NCBI GenBank assembly: GCA_946405185.1
Contig: CAMJGH010000011.1
Coordinates: forward strand, 1-47,962
Source of the DNA: an uncultured Lachnospiraceae bacterium
GTDB taxonomy: Bacteria > Bacillota > Clostridia > Lachnospirales > Lachnospiraceae
Length of the DNA stretch: 47,962 nucleotides
Direction of reading: 5' to 3'
The position numbers were made by a program, and so were the translations under genes. Positions 33,050 to 41,936 of this stretch are shown piece by piece (position 1 is the stretch's first letter; each line of letters starts with the position of its first letter). The notes beneath the pieces are model-generated. The model was not told the origin of the DNA, did no database searches, and saw only the letters and a list, made by a program, of their open reading frames with translations.

Positions 33050-34317
33050 GACTGGCTGAACTGGGCATCCTCCCGCGCTGCGGGCTGCTGACGGCGGGAC
33101 TGGTGCTGCTGTGTGCGGGTGTGATGATGGTCGGGTATCTTGCCGGGCACCTGCTGAAAAAACGCTTTTTTCTGGCGTCGGCCGGCGCGTTCGTGATGGC
33201 GGCTTCGGCGCAGTGGCTGCTGATGACGTCGGTATCGGAGAAGGCGGGCGGCTGGGGCACGCAGTCCGCCGGGCTGCCGGTGTGGCTGCCTGTCCTGCTG
33301 CTGGCAGTGGGGGGACTGGTCTACCTGCCGCTGCTCATCAGCCTGTCGCGCTACCGCCAGCATCACATCCTGCGCGTCTCCGTGCGCGAGAGTTTCGACC
33401 GGATCGACGACGGCCTCTGCTTCTATTACGCGGACGGCGTGTGCCAGCTGGTCAACCCGGAGATGGACCGCATCTGCCGGGGGATCCTGGGCGATTATCT
33501 GCTGGACGGAAGACGGTTCTGGCAGGTGCTGACCGAGACCGACCGCCAGGGCGCTGCCTGGCGCCTGCAGGGCGGGGAGAGGCCCCTGTGGAGGCTGCCG
33601 GACGGGCGGGTGATCCTGTTTGCGCGCACGGCGGTCAGCGTGCCGGAAACCGGAGACCTCTGGCAGCTGACCGGCGATGACGTGACGGAGGCCATGCGGC
33701 AGAGCGAGATGCTGGCCGCCGAAAACGACCGGCTGAAGCGCCTGAACGACCGCCTGTACGAGTACGGGACACAGCTGACGGACCTGACGGCCGAAAAGGA
33801 AACGCTGGACATGAAGATCCGCATCCACGACGGGTTCGGCCGCACCATCCAGCAGACCCGGCACTACCTGGAGTCGGAAGGCGCGGAAGGAGACCGCGAG
33901 AGTATCATCATGGGCTGGCTGGAACTGCGGTCGCTGCTGCGCGGCGACGCGCCGGAAGAGCCGGTGGACGACAGCCTGCGGGATCTGTCCGAGGCGGCCG
34001 CCGGCATGGGCATGACATTGAAACTGAACGGAACGGTGCCGGCCATGCTCACCCACCGCCGGGTGATGATCATCGGCGCCACCGAGTGCCTCTTAAACGC
34101 GGCGCGCGCGGGCGCCCGGACACTGACCATCACGGTGCTCGAGAGGGAAGGCTGGACAGTGATCCGCTACGAAAACGACGGAACGCCTCCCGACGGGCCC
34201 ATCCGGGAAGGCGGCGGACTGTCCTTCGTGCGCGAGAAGACCGAATACGAAGGCGGGACCATGGAGGTCCTCCACGATCCCGCGTTTGCGCTGATATTGC
34301 GGCTGCCGGCGAAATAA
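33046..34317 (+). CDS. Membrane sensor histidine kinase, partner of the preceding gene
   Basis: Protein of 423 residues with three hydrophobic helices (about 12-36, 43-62, 79-101), a PAS-like region (about 115-205) and a coiled coil (about 213-255). Candidate phospho-acceptor His261 lies in KIRIHDGFGRTIQQTRHYL. The ATPase domain keeps Asn351 (ATECLLNAARAG), NDG (377-379, a G1-like box) and GGGLS (389-393, a G2-like box). It is compact and divergent. The ATG at 33046 has AAGGAGG seven bases ahead and overlaps the preceding stop. No response regulator is adjacent; a terminator follows. Partner and signal are unknown. Confidence 0.75.
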   Translation: MRLAELGILPRCGLLTAGLVLLCAGVMMVGYLAGHLLKKRFFLASAGAFVMAASAQWLLMTSVSEKAGGWGTQSAGLPVWLPVLLLAVGGLVYLPLLISLSRYRQHHILRVSVRESFDRIDDGLCFYYADGVCQLVNPEMDRICRGILGDYLLDGRRFWQVLTETDRQGAAWRLQGGERPLWRLPDGRVILFARTAVSVPETGDLWQLTGDDVTEAMRQSEMLAAENDRLKRLNDRLYEYGTQLTDLTAEKETLDMKIRIHDGFGRTIQQTRHYLESEGAEGDRESIIMGWLELRSLLRGDAPEEPVDDSLRDLSEAAAGMGMTLKLNGTVPAMLTHRRVMIIGATECLLNAARAGARTLTITVLEREGWTVIRYENDGTPPDGPIREGGGLSFVREKTEYEGGTMEVLHDPAFALILRLPAK

Positions 34318-34331
34318 AGACTCCGCCCATC

Positions 34332-34370
34332 AAAAGGCCATTGCTTCCCGGAGGGAGCTGGCCTTTTTTT
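34332..34370 (+). terminator. Strong terminator after the kinase pair
   Basis: AAAAGGCCA (34332-34340) pairs with TGGCCTTTT (34359-34367), loop rich in C and G, tail of seven T. Confidence 0.9.
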
Positions 34371-34372
34371 CG

Positions 34373-34401
34373 TGGACAGACCAAACGGCGCGTGATAGGA
34401 T
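34373..34401 (+). promoter_or_regulatory. Promoter of rhaB
   Basis: TGGACA (34373-34378), 17-bp spacer, TAGGAT (34396-34401); start near 34408, leader of about 63 nt. Confidence 0.65.
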
Positions 34402-34470
34402 ATAAGAAGCGAAAAAGCCGCCGGCGGGTGCTGCAGTGCGGGCCGGTGACGCAGTCAGGAGGCAGATGAC

Positions 34471-35919
34471 ATGGCAAACACCTACTATCTGGGAGTCGAT
34501 ATCGGGGCGTCTTCGGGGCGCCACATCCTCGCGCACGTGGATGATGCGGGCAAGATCGTCCTCGAGGAGATCTACCGCTTCAAGAACGGCAACAAAAAGG
34601 TGGAGATCGGCGGCAAAATGCACCGCGTCTGGGATACCGAAGCGCTGTTTTCCTCCATCGTGGCCGGCATGAAGGTCTGTAAGACCATCGGCAAGGTGCC
34701 GAAGACCATGGCCATCGACACCTGGGGCGTGGACTACGTCCTGGTGGACAAGGACGGCCAGGCCGTGGGCCCCTGCTACGCCTACCGCGATGACCGCACG
34801 AAGGGCATGGACGAGAAGGTCTACGAGATCATCCCCGAGAAGGAACTTTACGCCCGCACCGGCATCCAGAAGGTGAGCTTCAACACCATCTATCAGCTGA
34901 TGGCCGTCAAGGAGACGGAGCCGGAAGCCTTTGAGAAGGCGGATGCCCTGCTGATGGTGCCGGACTACTTCCACTTCCGCCTGACGGGCGTGAAGAAGCA
35001 GGAGTACACCAACGCCACCACCACGCAGCTGGTCAACCCCGTGACCAACGAGTGGGACCTGGATCTGATCGAAAAGCTGGGCTACCCGACGCGCCTGTTC
35101 GGGAAACTCTCCATGCCGTGCGAGACGGTGGGAAACCTCCTGCCGGAGATCGCCGCAGAGGTGGGGTATGACTGCACCGTCATCCTGCCGGCCACGCACG
35201 ATACCGGCGCCGCCGTCATGAGCGTACCGTCGCAGGCCGATGCTCTCTACATCTCCTCCGGTACGTGGTCGCTGTTCGGCTGCGAGCTGGAAAAAGCCAA
35301 CTGCACGCCGGAAGCGCAGGCCGCCAATTTCACCAACGAAGGCGGGTATGACCACCGCTACCGGTTCCTGAAGAACATCATGGGCCTGTGGATGATCCAG
35401 TCCGTCAAGGAGGAACTGGAGAACGGCTACGCTTATCCCGGCCGCAGCGCGGCGGATGACTATTCGTTCGGCAACCTCTGCGACATGGCCTCCAAAGAGA
35501 CTATTGATTCCATCGTGCCGGCCAACGACGAACGCTTCCTGGCGCCGGAGTCGATGATCGCCGAAGTGCAGGCCGCCTGCCGCGAGAGCGGGCAGGCCGT
35601 GCCGGTGACGCCGTGGGAGATCGCCCGCGTGATCTACCGGTCGCTCGCCGTCTGCTACCGCGACGCCGCGGAGGAACTGGAAAAAGTGACCGGCAAGCAC
35701 TTTGATGCCATCCACGTGATCGGCGGCGGTTCGAACGCCGTGTGGTTAAACCAACTGACCGCGAAAGAGTGCGGCCGCACCGTCTACGCCGGGCCCGGCG
35801 AAGCCACGGCCATCGGCACCATCGGCGCCCAGCTGATCGCGGACGGCGTGTACGGGAACCTGATGCAGTTCCGCCGCGCGGTCTACGAATCGTTCGGCGT
35901 CAAGGAATATAAGGCCTGA
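34471..35919 (+). CDS. rhaB: Rhamnulokinase (FGGY carbohydrate kinase)
   Basis: Cytoplasmic sugar kinase of 482 residues that phosphorylates L-rhamnulose at O1 with ATP. The first actin-like lobe begins YYLGVDIGASSGRHILA (phosphate loop 1); IDTWGVDYVLVD, CYAYRDDRT and NTIYQLMA follow RhaB rather than glycerol or xylulose kinases. The second lobe has PATHDTGAAVMSVP, ISSGTWSLFG (adenosine side) and HVIGGGSNAVWLNQLTA. Length and motif order fit RhaB closely. The ribosome site is TCAGGAGG. Rhamnose isomerase and aldolase genes are not adjacent, although an isomerase-family gene lies 30 kb upstream. It stands between two terminators with its own promoter. Confidence 0.92.
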   Translation: MANTYYLGVDIGASSGRHILAHVDDAGKIVLEEIYRFKNGNKKVEIGGKMHRVWDTEALFSSIVAGMKVCKTIGKVPKTMAIDTWGVDYVLVDKDGQAVGPCYAYRDDRTKGMDEKVYEIIPEKELYARTGIQKVSFNTIYQLMAVKETEPEAFEKADALLMVPDYFHFRLTGVKKQEYTNATTTQLVNPVTNEWDLDLIEKLGYPTRLFGKLSMPCETVGNLLPEIAAEVGYDCTVILPATHDTGAAVMSVPSQADALYISSGTWSLFGCELEKANCTPEAQAANFTNEGGYDHRYRFLKNIMGLWMIQSVKEELENGYAYPGRSAADDYSFGNLCDMASKETIDSIVPANDERFLAPESMIAEVQAACRESGQAVPVTPWEIARVIYRSLAVCYRDAAEELEKVTGKHFDAIHVIGGGSNAVWLNQLTAKECGRTVYAGPGEATAIGTIGAQLIADGVYGNLMQFRRAVYESFGVKEYKA

Positions 35920-35945
35920 TACGGCTGTTCTGGCAGTTTTTTGAC

Positions 35946-35983
35946 GAAAGACCCTCCTTCCCGGCGGGTCTTTCCGCTTCTTT
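35946..35983 (+). terminator. Terminator after rhaB
   Basis: GAAAGACCC (35946-35954) pairs with GGGTCTTTC (35966-35974), followed by CGCTTCTTT. Confidence 0.75.
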
Positions 35984-35992
35984 GGAGAGAGT

Positions 35993-38900
35993 ATGGGCGA
36001 GTTGAGAGAGGAAAAGGCCGGCTGGATGGATGAGGCCCGCCTGCACGCAGAAACAGACGGCGCGATCCGCCTGGCGGTCATCGAAGCGCTGTCGCAGTCG
36101 TATCACACGGTCTGGCTGATCACCGACGTGGAGACAGGGGATTTCGTGCTCTACCGCGGCGACACGGACGGCAGCACGGAGCATGCCGCGCCCATCCGGG
36201 ACGCCCTGCAGCACCTGAAGTATCCGGTGGCCAAGGCGGAGTACATCCGCACCACCGTGGCGCCGGCCGACAGAGAGCGCCTGGAGCGGGAACTGGCGCT
36301 GGAGACCATCGCCGCCCGCCTGCGCGAGAAGCCGCAGTACAACATCAACTACCTGCGGATGATGGCGGACGGCTCCGAGCGGTACTTCCGCATCGAGTTT
36401 GCCCGCGTCAACATGCCGGGCGGGAAGATGGGTGTTGTCTGCGGCTTCAAGGACGTGGACGACGACGTGCGCGAAGGGCAGGCGGTGCAGCAGGCCCTGC
36501 GCGATGCCCGGCTGGCCGCGGAGGAAAACCAGCGGCTCACGCAGGAGGTGGAGAACGCCGCGAAACTGGCCACCATGATGGGGTCGGTGGCGTTGCTGCT
36601 GACCAACATGCCGGCCATGAGTTTCTCGAAGGACGCCGAAACGGGCCGGTACCTGGCCTGCAACCAGGCCTTCGCGGAGTACGCTCACAAGGAGACGCCG
36701 GACGGCGTGGTGGGCCTGACGGACGCGGAGATCTTTGACGCGGAGACGGCGGCCCACTTCGTGGAGGATGACAAGAAGGCCATCGCCATGGAGGAGCCCT
36801 ACATCTTCTTTGAGGACGTGCCGGATGCCGTCGGCAACCCGCGCAGCTTTCAGACCACCAAGATGAAGTTCACGGATTCCTTCGGGCGGCTGTGCACCCT
36901 GGGCATGTGTGTGGACGTCACGGAGATGAGCCGCATGAAGGCGGCCGAGACCGAGGCGCGCATCCGCCGGCAGGAGCTGGAGGAGCGGGTGGCCCTGCAG
37001 GAGAAACTCCTGCGGGAGCAGGAGGCGCAGAGCCAGCAGAAGAGCCTGATCACCGCGCTGGCCTCGGACTACTGGAGCGTGTACTATCTGGATCTGGACA
37101 AGGATCTCGGCATCTGCTACCAGCAGCATGCCGACGTGGACGGCGGGTTTAAAGTGGGCGAGGAGTTCCCGTATCTGGCGTCGTTCACGGCCTACGCCCA
37201 TCAGTACATCACCGACGAATACCGGGACGAGTTCCTGCGCTTCATCCAGCCGGACAACATCCGCGAGGGGCTGAAAAGCGAGCGGGTGATCTCGTACCGC
37301 TACATGGTGCACCGCCACGGGCGGGATTCCTACGAGATGGTGCGCTTTGCGGGCGTCCGCCATCCGGAGGACCGCGACGACCACCTGGTGCACAGCGTGG
37401 GCGCCTGCTTCACGGACGTGGACGCCGAGACCCGGCGGACCCTCGCACAGAACGAGGCGCTCTCGGACGCCCTGCATCAGGCGGAGCAGGCCAACCTCGC
37501 CAAGACCACCTTCCTCTCGAACATGAGCCATGAGATCCGCACGCCGATGAACGCCATCATCGGCCTGAACAACATCGCCCTGAACGATGAGGAGACGCCG
37601 GAGAAGACCAAGGGCTATCTGACCAAGATCAGCACGTCCGCGCACCACCTCCTGAATATCATCAACGACATCCTGGACATGTCCCGCATCGAGTCGGGCC
37701 GGATGGTCATCAAGAACGAAGAGTTCTCGTTCCAGAAGGCTCTGGAGCAGGTGAACACGATCATCAGCGGCCAGTGCCGCGACAAGGGGCTCTCATACGA
37801 GTGCCGCCTGCTCTCGCCGGTGGAGGACTACTACATCGGCGACGACATGAAGCTGCGCCAGGTGATGATCAACATCCTCGGCAACGCCGTCAAGTTCACG
37901 CCGGAAGGCGGCGAGGTGCTGTTCACGGTGGAGGAGACCGCCCGGCTGGACGGCCGTTCCACGCTGCGGTTCATCATCCGCGACAACGGCATCGGCATGA
38001 GCGCCGACTACCTGCCGCACCTGTTCGATGCCTTCAGCCAGGAGGATTCCTCCACGACCAGCCGCTACGGCAGCACAGGCCTGGGTATGCCCATCACCAA
38101 GAGCATCGTGGAGATGATGAACGGCACCATTGAGGTGGAGAGTGAGAAAGGTGCCGGGAGCACGTTCACCGTGACGGTCACCCTGGCCCGCAGCGGCCGC
38201 CAGTCTTCCGCGGCAGAAGCGGATGTGTCGGCCAAAGACCTGACGGTGCTGGTGGTCGATGACGATCCGGTGGCGCTCGAGCACGCGCGCATCGTGCTGG
38301 GGCAGATCGGTGCGGCCTGCGAGACGGCAGAGTCCGGTGCCGAGGCGCTGCAGAAGGTGACCATGCGCCACGCGCGCCGGGCGCCGTACAACCTGATCCT
38401 GGTGGACTGGAAGATGCCGGAGATGGACGGCGTGGAGACCACGCGCCGCATCCGTCAGGCCGTGGGGTACGATACCCCCATCATCATCCTGACATCCTAC
38501 CACTGGGACGACATCGCCGAGGAGGCGGTGCAGGCGGGCGTGGACAGTTTTGTGGCCAAGCCGCTCTTTGCGGGCAGCGTCATGGACGAATTCCGCGAGG
38601 CCTTCCGCAAGAAGAATGTCCGGGCGGAGCGCCCGGCCGTGGATCTGGCCGGCCGGCACGTGCTGCTGGCGGAGGATATGGCGGTCAACGCCGAGATCAT
38701 GATGATGGTGCTGTCCATGCGGGAGATGGAAGCGGATCTGGCCGAAAACGGCCGCCTGGCGGTGGAGAAGTTTGCGGCCAGTCCGGAAGGCTATTACGAT
38801 GCCATCCTCATGGACATGCGCATGCCGGAGATGGACGGTCTGGAGGCCACGCGGCTCATCCGCGCCATGGACCGGGCCGATGCGGCATCCGTTCCCATCA

Positions 38901-39034
38901 TCGCGCTGACGGCCAACGCCTTTGACGAGGACGTGCAGCGCAGCATGCAGGCGGGGCTGAACGCCCACCTGAGCAAGCCGGTGGAGCCGGAGGCGCTGTT
39001 TGAGACGCTGGAAAGCCTGATCGGGCAGGCGTAA
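35993..39034 (+). CDS. Soluble hybrid sensor histidine kinase with two receiver domains
   Basis: Multidomain signalling protein of 1013 residues without transmembrane segments, so a cytoplasmic sensor. The first about 490 residues carry PAS-like regions, including a segment that begins MSFSKDAETGRYLACNQAF and another near 345-480, with short coiled coils between. The dimerisation domain has His513 in SNMSHEIRTPMNAIIGL. The ATPase domain shows NILGNAVKFTPEGG, RDNGIGM and GSTGLGMPITKSIVEMM. Receiver 1 has Asp805 in LILVDWKMPEMDG and receiver 2 has Asp941 in ILMDMRMPEMDG. Many Clostridia use such proteins in second-messenger or sporulation phosphorelays. No phosphotransfer protein or output regulator is adjacent. 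Confidence 0.93.
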   Translation: MGELREEKAGWMDEARLHAETDGAIRLAVIEALSQSYHTVWLITDVETGDFVLYRGDTDGSTEHAAPIRDALQHLKYPVAKAEYIRTTVAPADRERLERELALETIAARLREKPQYNINYLRMMADGSERYFRIEFARVNMPGGKMGVVCGFKDVDDDVREGQAVQQALRDARLAAEENQRLTQEVENAAKLATMMGSVALLLTNMPAMSFSKDAETGRYLACNQAFAEYAHKETPDGVVGLTDAEIFDAETAAHFVEDDKKAIAMEEPYIFFEDVPDAVGNPRSFQTTKMKFTDSFGRLCTLGMCVDVTEMSRMKAAETEARIRRQELEERVALQEKLLREQEAQSQQKSLITALASDYWSVYYLDLDKDLGICYQQHADVDGGFKVGEEFPYLASFTAYAHQYITDEYRDEFLRFIQPDNIREGLKSERVISYRYMVHRHGRDSYEMVRFAGVRHPEDRDDHLVHSVGACFTDVDAETRRTLAQNEALSDALHQAEQANLAKTTFLSNMSHEIRTPMNAIIGLNNIALNDEETPEKTKGYLTKISTSAHHLLNIINDILDMSRIESGRMVIKNEEFSFQKALEQVNTIISGQCRDKGLSYECRLLSPVEDYYIGDDMKLRQVMINILGNAVKFTPEGGEVLFTVEETARLDGRSTLRFIIRDNGIGMSADYLPHLFDAFSQEDSSTTSRYGSTGLGMPITKSIVEMMNGTIEVESEKGAGSTFTVTVTLARSGRQSSAAEADVSAKDLTVLVVDDDPVALEHARIVLGQIGAACETAESGAEALQKVTMRHARRAPYNLILVDWKMPEMDGVETTRRIRQAVGYDTPIIILTSYHWDDIAEEAVQAGVDSFVAKPLFAGSVMDEFREAFRKKNVRAERPAVDLAGRHVLLAEDMAVNAEIMMMVLSMREMEADLAENGRLAVEKFAASPEGYYDAILMDMRMPEMDGLEATRLIRAMDRADAASVPIIALTANAFDEDVQRSMQAGLNAHLSKPVEPEALFETLESLIGQA

Positions 39035-39066
39035 GAAAAAAAGAACCCGGCCCGGGTCACCGGGCC
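39035..39066 (-). terminator. Terminator of the PHP gene, overlapping its stop codon
   Basis: On the minus strand GGCCCGG-TGAC-CCGGGCC (39066 to 39049) is followed by GGGTTCTTTTTTTC. The stop codon of the gene forms the loop. It sits between converging genes only 22 bp apart. Confidence 0.85.
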
Positions 39067-39800
39067 AGGTAGTAAGCCAAAAGGTGCGGGTTGCGGTTGG
39101 CGATGAGTTCCTCCGGGTAGGAGACCTCCGCTGCCATCGCTTCCGCGAAGGGCATGAGACCGACGCCGGCGGCGCCGTGGGAGTCCGAGGAGAGGATGAC
39201 CGCGAGCCGCCGGCGTTTGGCGGCCAGCAGCGTCTCGCGGATGCGGTCTTTGGCGGAGATGCCGGGCTCATCGTGCCACCCTTCGTCGCTTAAGGAGACG
39301 TTGTTGATCTCCAGGAGCACCCGGTGGGCGGCACAGGCATCCAGCACCGCGTCCAGTTCCGCGTCAAACTGCGTGCGGTCAAAGTGCCCGAGGATGCGCA
39401 CGTGCTGGTCCGCCAGGGCTTTCAGGTAGTCTTCGGTGTTGCGGGCTTTTACAGGTGCGGCATCCTCGCCGGGCTTTGGGCGCTTTCTTGGCGGGTGGTG
39501 CATGGAGGCCACGCAGTAGTCCAGCCGGTCCAGAACCTCCGCGGGCAGGTCCAGTTCCCCGCCTTCGAGGATGTTCACCTCCGCACCGCACAGGATCCGC
39601 ACCCCGAAGCGCTCGCGCGGGACATCCGGCAGCGCGCGGAAGTACGAGACGGCAGCGGCGCCGGGCGTGGCCGGGCCGTGGTCCGTGACGCCAAGCATAG
39701 CCAGGCCCCGCGCCGCTGCGGCTTTGGCCAGGTCCGTGATGGTGTCGCGCGTGCCGTGGCCGCTCGCGATGGTGTGGGTGTGCAGGTCGCAGATGTTCAT
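39057..39800 (-). CDS. PHP-domain phosphoesterase (YcdX-like)
   Basis: Metal-dependent phosphoesterase of 247 residues. PHP motifs are DLHTHTIASGHG at the start, GVTDHGPA (Asp-His pair), GAEVN, ASMHHPP, LGHFDRTQF and SSDSHGAAGVG near the end; these histidines and acidic residues bind a trinuclear metal centre. The layout matches YcdX-type phosphatases rather than DNA polymerase PHP domains. The physiological substrate is unknown. It is on the minus strand between the hybrid kinase and an ABC exporter, with its own promoter; the ribosome site AAGGAAGG is ten bases before the ATG. Confidence 0.9.
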   Translation of the reverse strand: MNICDLHTHTIASGHGTRDTITDLAKAAAARGLAMLGVTDHGPATPGAAAVSYFRALPDVPRERFGVRILCGAEVNILEGGELDLPAEVLDRLDYCVASMHHPPRKRPKPGEDAAPVKARNTEDYLKALADQHVRILGHFDRTQFDAELDAVLDACAAHRVLLEINNVSLSDEGWHDEPGISAKDRIRETLLAAKRRRLAVILSSDSHGAAGVGLMPFAEAMAAEVSYPEELIANRNPHLLAYYLAR

Positions 39801-39827
39801 GGGGGAAGGCCCTTCCTTTCGTTCCCT

Positions 39828-39856
39828 ATTGTACGTGTTTTGCCCGCCCGCGGCAA
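39828..39856 (-). promoter_or_regulatory. Promoter of the PHP gene
   Basis: Minus strand TTGCCG (39851-39856), 17-bp spacer, TACAAT (39828-39833), about 28 bp before the start codon. Confidence 0.6.
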
Positions 39857-39878
39857 GACGGCTTTTTGGAAAACACTC

Positions 39879-39907
39879 TTATCAAAACCGCGCTTTTCCT
39901 GTACAAT
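39879..39907 (+). promoter_or_regulatory. Promoter of the ABC exporter gene
   Basis: TTATCA (39879-39884), 17-bp spacer, TACAAT (39902-39907). It is separated from the divergent PHP promoter by about 20 bp. Confidence 0.6.
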
Positions 39908-39962
39908 GGGCGGAAGAAGCGTGTTGGTGTTTGTCAGGCACGGAGCCGGAAAGGAGTGTCAT

Positions 39963-41882
39963 ATGGCCGGCGGAATGGGTCCCGGAGGGATGCGCGGCGG
40001 TTTTCTGACAGAAGAGGAGAAGCAGAACGCGCCGAAAGTGACCAAAGAACTGCTGGTGAGAGTCTTCTCTTATCTGAAACCCTACGCAAAGCAGATGATC
40101 CTGGTGCTCTTATGCATCGCCGTATCGTCGGTCTTCTCGCTCTATCCTTCGATCCTGACCGGCAAGATCATCGACGAAGGCCTGTACGGGAGGGACCTGC
40201 AGAAGCTGGTCTTCTACATCCTGGCCTCGCTGGCGGTCACGCTCGGCGCCAGCCTGATCGGCGTGGCGGAGAGCTACATCAACACCTGGATCGCGCAGCA
40301 CATCACCTTCGACATGCGCAACCAGATGTTCGCCCATCTGCAGAAGATGAGCCAGCGGTTCTTCACCACCAACAGCCAGGGCGACATCATCACCCGCATG
40401 ACGAGTGATATCGACGGCGTGGAGCGGGTGATCACGGGGACGTTCACCAGCATCCTCTCCAATTCCATCACCCTGGTGGTGGCGCTGGTGGCCATGTTCA
40501 CGAAAAGCCCCATCCTGGCGCTGGTCGGAATGGTCGTAGTGCCGCTGTTCACCATCCCCACGCGCAAAGCCGGCAAGACCCGGTGGAGCCTGACGCGCGA
40601 GGCGCAGGCCTGCAACGACCGGATCAACGGCATCCTGAACGAGACCATGTCCGTTTCCGGACAGCTGCTGGTCAAGCTCTTCGGGCGTGAAAAATACGAG
40701 TATGACCGCTACGAGGATTCCAACCGGCAGATGATCGCCCTCAACATCAAAGAGAGCATGGCCGGCCGGTGGTTCCGGGTGGTGCTGACTACGTTCACGA
40801 GCATCGGACCGATGCTCCTGTATCTGGTGGGCGGCATCCTGATCATGAAGTATGATTCTTCGCTGACCGTCGGCGATATCACGGTGATGGTGGCGCTGCT
40901 CGGACGCATGTACGGGCCGGTCAACTCGCTGCTGAACATTTCGGTCGACTGGACGCGCGCCATGGCGATGTTCACGCGCATCTTCGAGTACTTCGACATG
41001 CCCGTGGAAGTCGAGAACGCCCCCGACGCGGTCATCCCGGAGAAGAAGGCCGGCGGCGAAGTCACGTTCACCCACGTGGATTTCGGGTACGATGAGGAGC
41101 GGCAGATCTTAAAAGACGTCACGTTTACGCTGAAGGAAGGCGACTGCATCGCCATCGTGGGGCCGTCCGGGTCCGGCAAGTCCACGGTGACCAACCTGAT
41201 CCCGCGTCTGTACGATGTCTGGAGCGGCAGCGTCAGCTTTGACGGCACCGACGTGCGCAAGCTGGATCTCGGGTACCTGCGGGATAACATCGGCATGGTC
41301 TCGCAGGAGACCTACCTCTTTAACGGCACCATCCGCGACAATCTGCTGTACGCCAAGCCGGACGCCACCGAGGAGGAGATGATCGAAGCCTGCAAAAAGG
41401 CCAACATCTACGATTTCATCCAGAGCAAGCCCGAAGGCCTGGACACCATGGTGGGCAACCGCGGGCTGAAGCTGTCCGGCGGCGAGAAGCAGCGCATCTC
41501 CATCGCGCGCGTGCTCCTGAAAGACCCGGCGCTCTTCATCTTTGATGAGGCCACCTCGGCGCTGGATTCCATCTCCGAGGCCAAGATCCAGGAAGCCATC
41601 GATCCGATCATCAACTCGCGCACGTCCATCCTGATCGCGCACCGTCTGTCCACCATCCTGGCGGCGGATGAGATCCTGGTAGTGAAGGACGGCGCGGTGG
41701 TGGAGCGCGGAAAGCACGCGGATCTGGTGAAGGCCGGCGGTGTGTACACGGAGCTCTACGAGACGCAGTTCGGGAAGGGCCAGACGCTGGCCGAAGAGGA
41801 GAAGGAGCACAAACACCGGCGGAAACGCCAGGGCCCGCGCCCGAGCATCTACTCGGAGGGCGAGGACCAGGAGATCTCGTAA
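39963..41882 (+). CDS. ABC exporter with fused membrane and ATPase domains
   Basis: Half-transporter of 639 residues in the MsbA/LmrA class. A Gly/Met-rich N terminus precedes a six-helix exporter domain (about 40-340). The ATPase domain has Walker A GPSGSGKST (about residue 400), Q-loop VSQETYLFNGT, signature LSGGEKQR (about 505), Walker B LFIFDEATSALDS with intact catalytic Glu, and H-loop IAHRLST. A charged tail of about 40 residues ends the protein. It probably works as a homodimer exporting lipids, peptides or drugs. The ATG at 39963 is chosen for AAGGAG upstream and the conserved family beginning. Confidence 0.93.
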   Translation: MAGGMGPGGMRGGFLTEEEKQNAPKVTKELLVRVFSYLKPYAKQMILVLLCIAVSSVFSLYPSILTGKIIDEGLYGRDLQKLVFYILASLAVTLGASLIGVAESYINTWIAQHITFDMRNQMFAHLQKMSQRFFTTNSQGDIITRMTSDIDGVERVITGTFTSILSNSITLVVALVAMFTKSPILALVGMVVVPLFTIPTRKAGKTRWSLTREAQACNDRINGILNETMSVSGQLLVKLFGREKYEYDRYEDSNRQMIALNIKESMAGRWFRVVLTTFTSIGPMLLYLVGGILIMKYDSSLTVGDITVMVALLGRMYGPVNSLLNISVDWTRAMAMFTRIFEYFDMPVEVENAPDAVIPEKKAGGEVTFTHVDFGYDEERQILKDVTFTLKEGDCIAIVGPSGSGKSTVTNLIPRLYDVWSGSVSFDGTDVRKLDLGYLRDNIGMVSQETYLFNGTIRDNLLYAKPDATEEEMIEACKKANIYDFIQSKPEGLDTMVGNRGLKLSGGEKQRISIARVLLKDPALFIFDEATSALDSISEAKIQEAIDPIINSRTSILIAHRLSTILAADEILVVKDGAVVERGKHADLVKAGGVYTELYETQFGKGQTLAEEEKEHKHRRKRQGPRPSIYSEGEDQEIS

Positions 41883-41936
41883 GGAAAACGGGCGGCGGGG
41901 CCGCGCGGTTTCTGATAACGGTTGGGGGACGACGAT

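Noticed and set aside
39324-39962. N-terminal extension of the ABC exporter by 213 residues
   Set aside because: The extension is antisense to the PHP gene and covers both divergent promoters; the ATG at 39963 has AAGGAG and begins the family domain.
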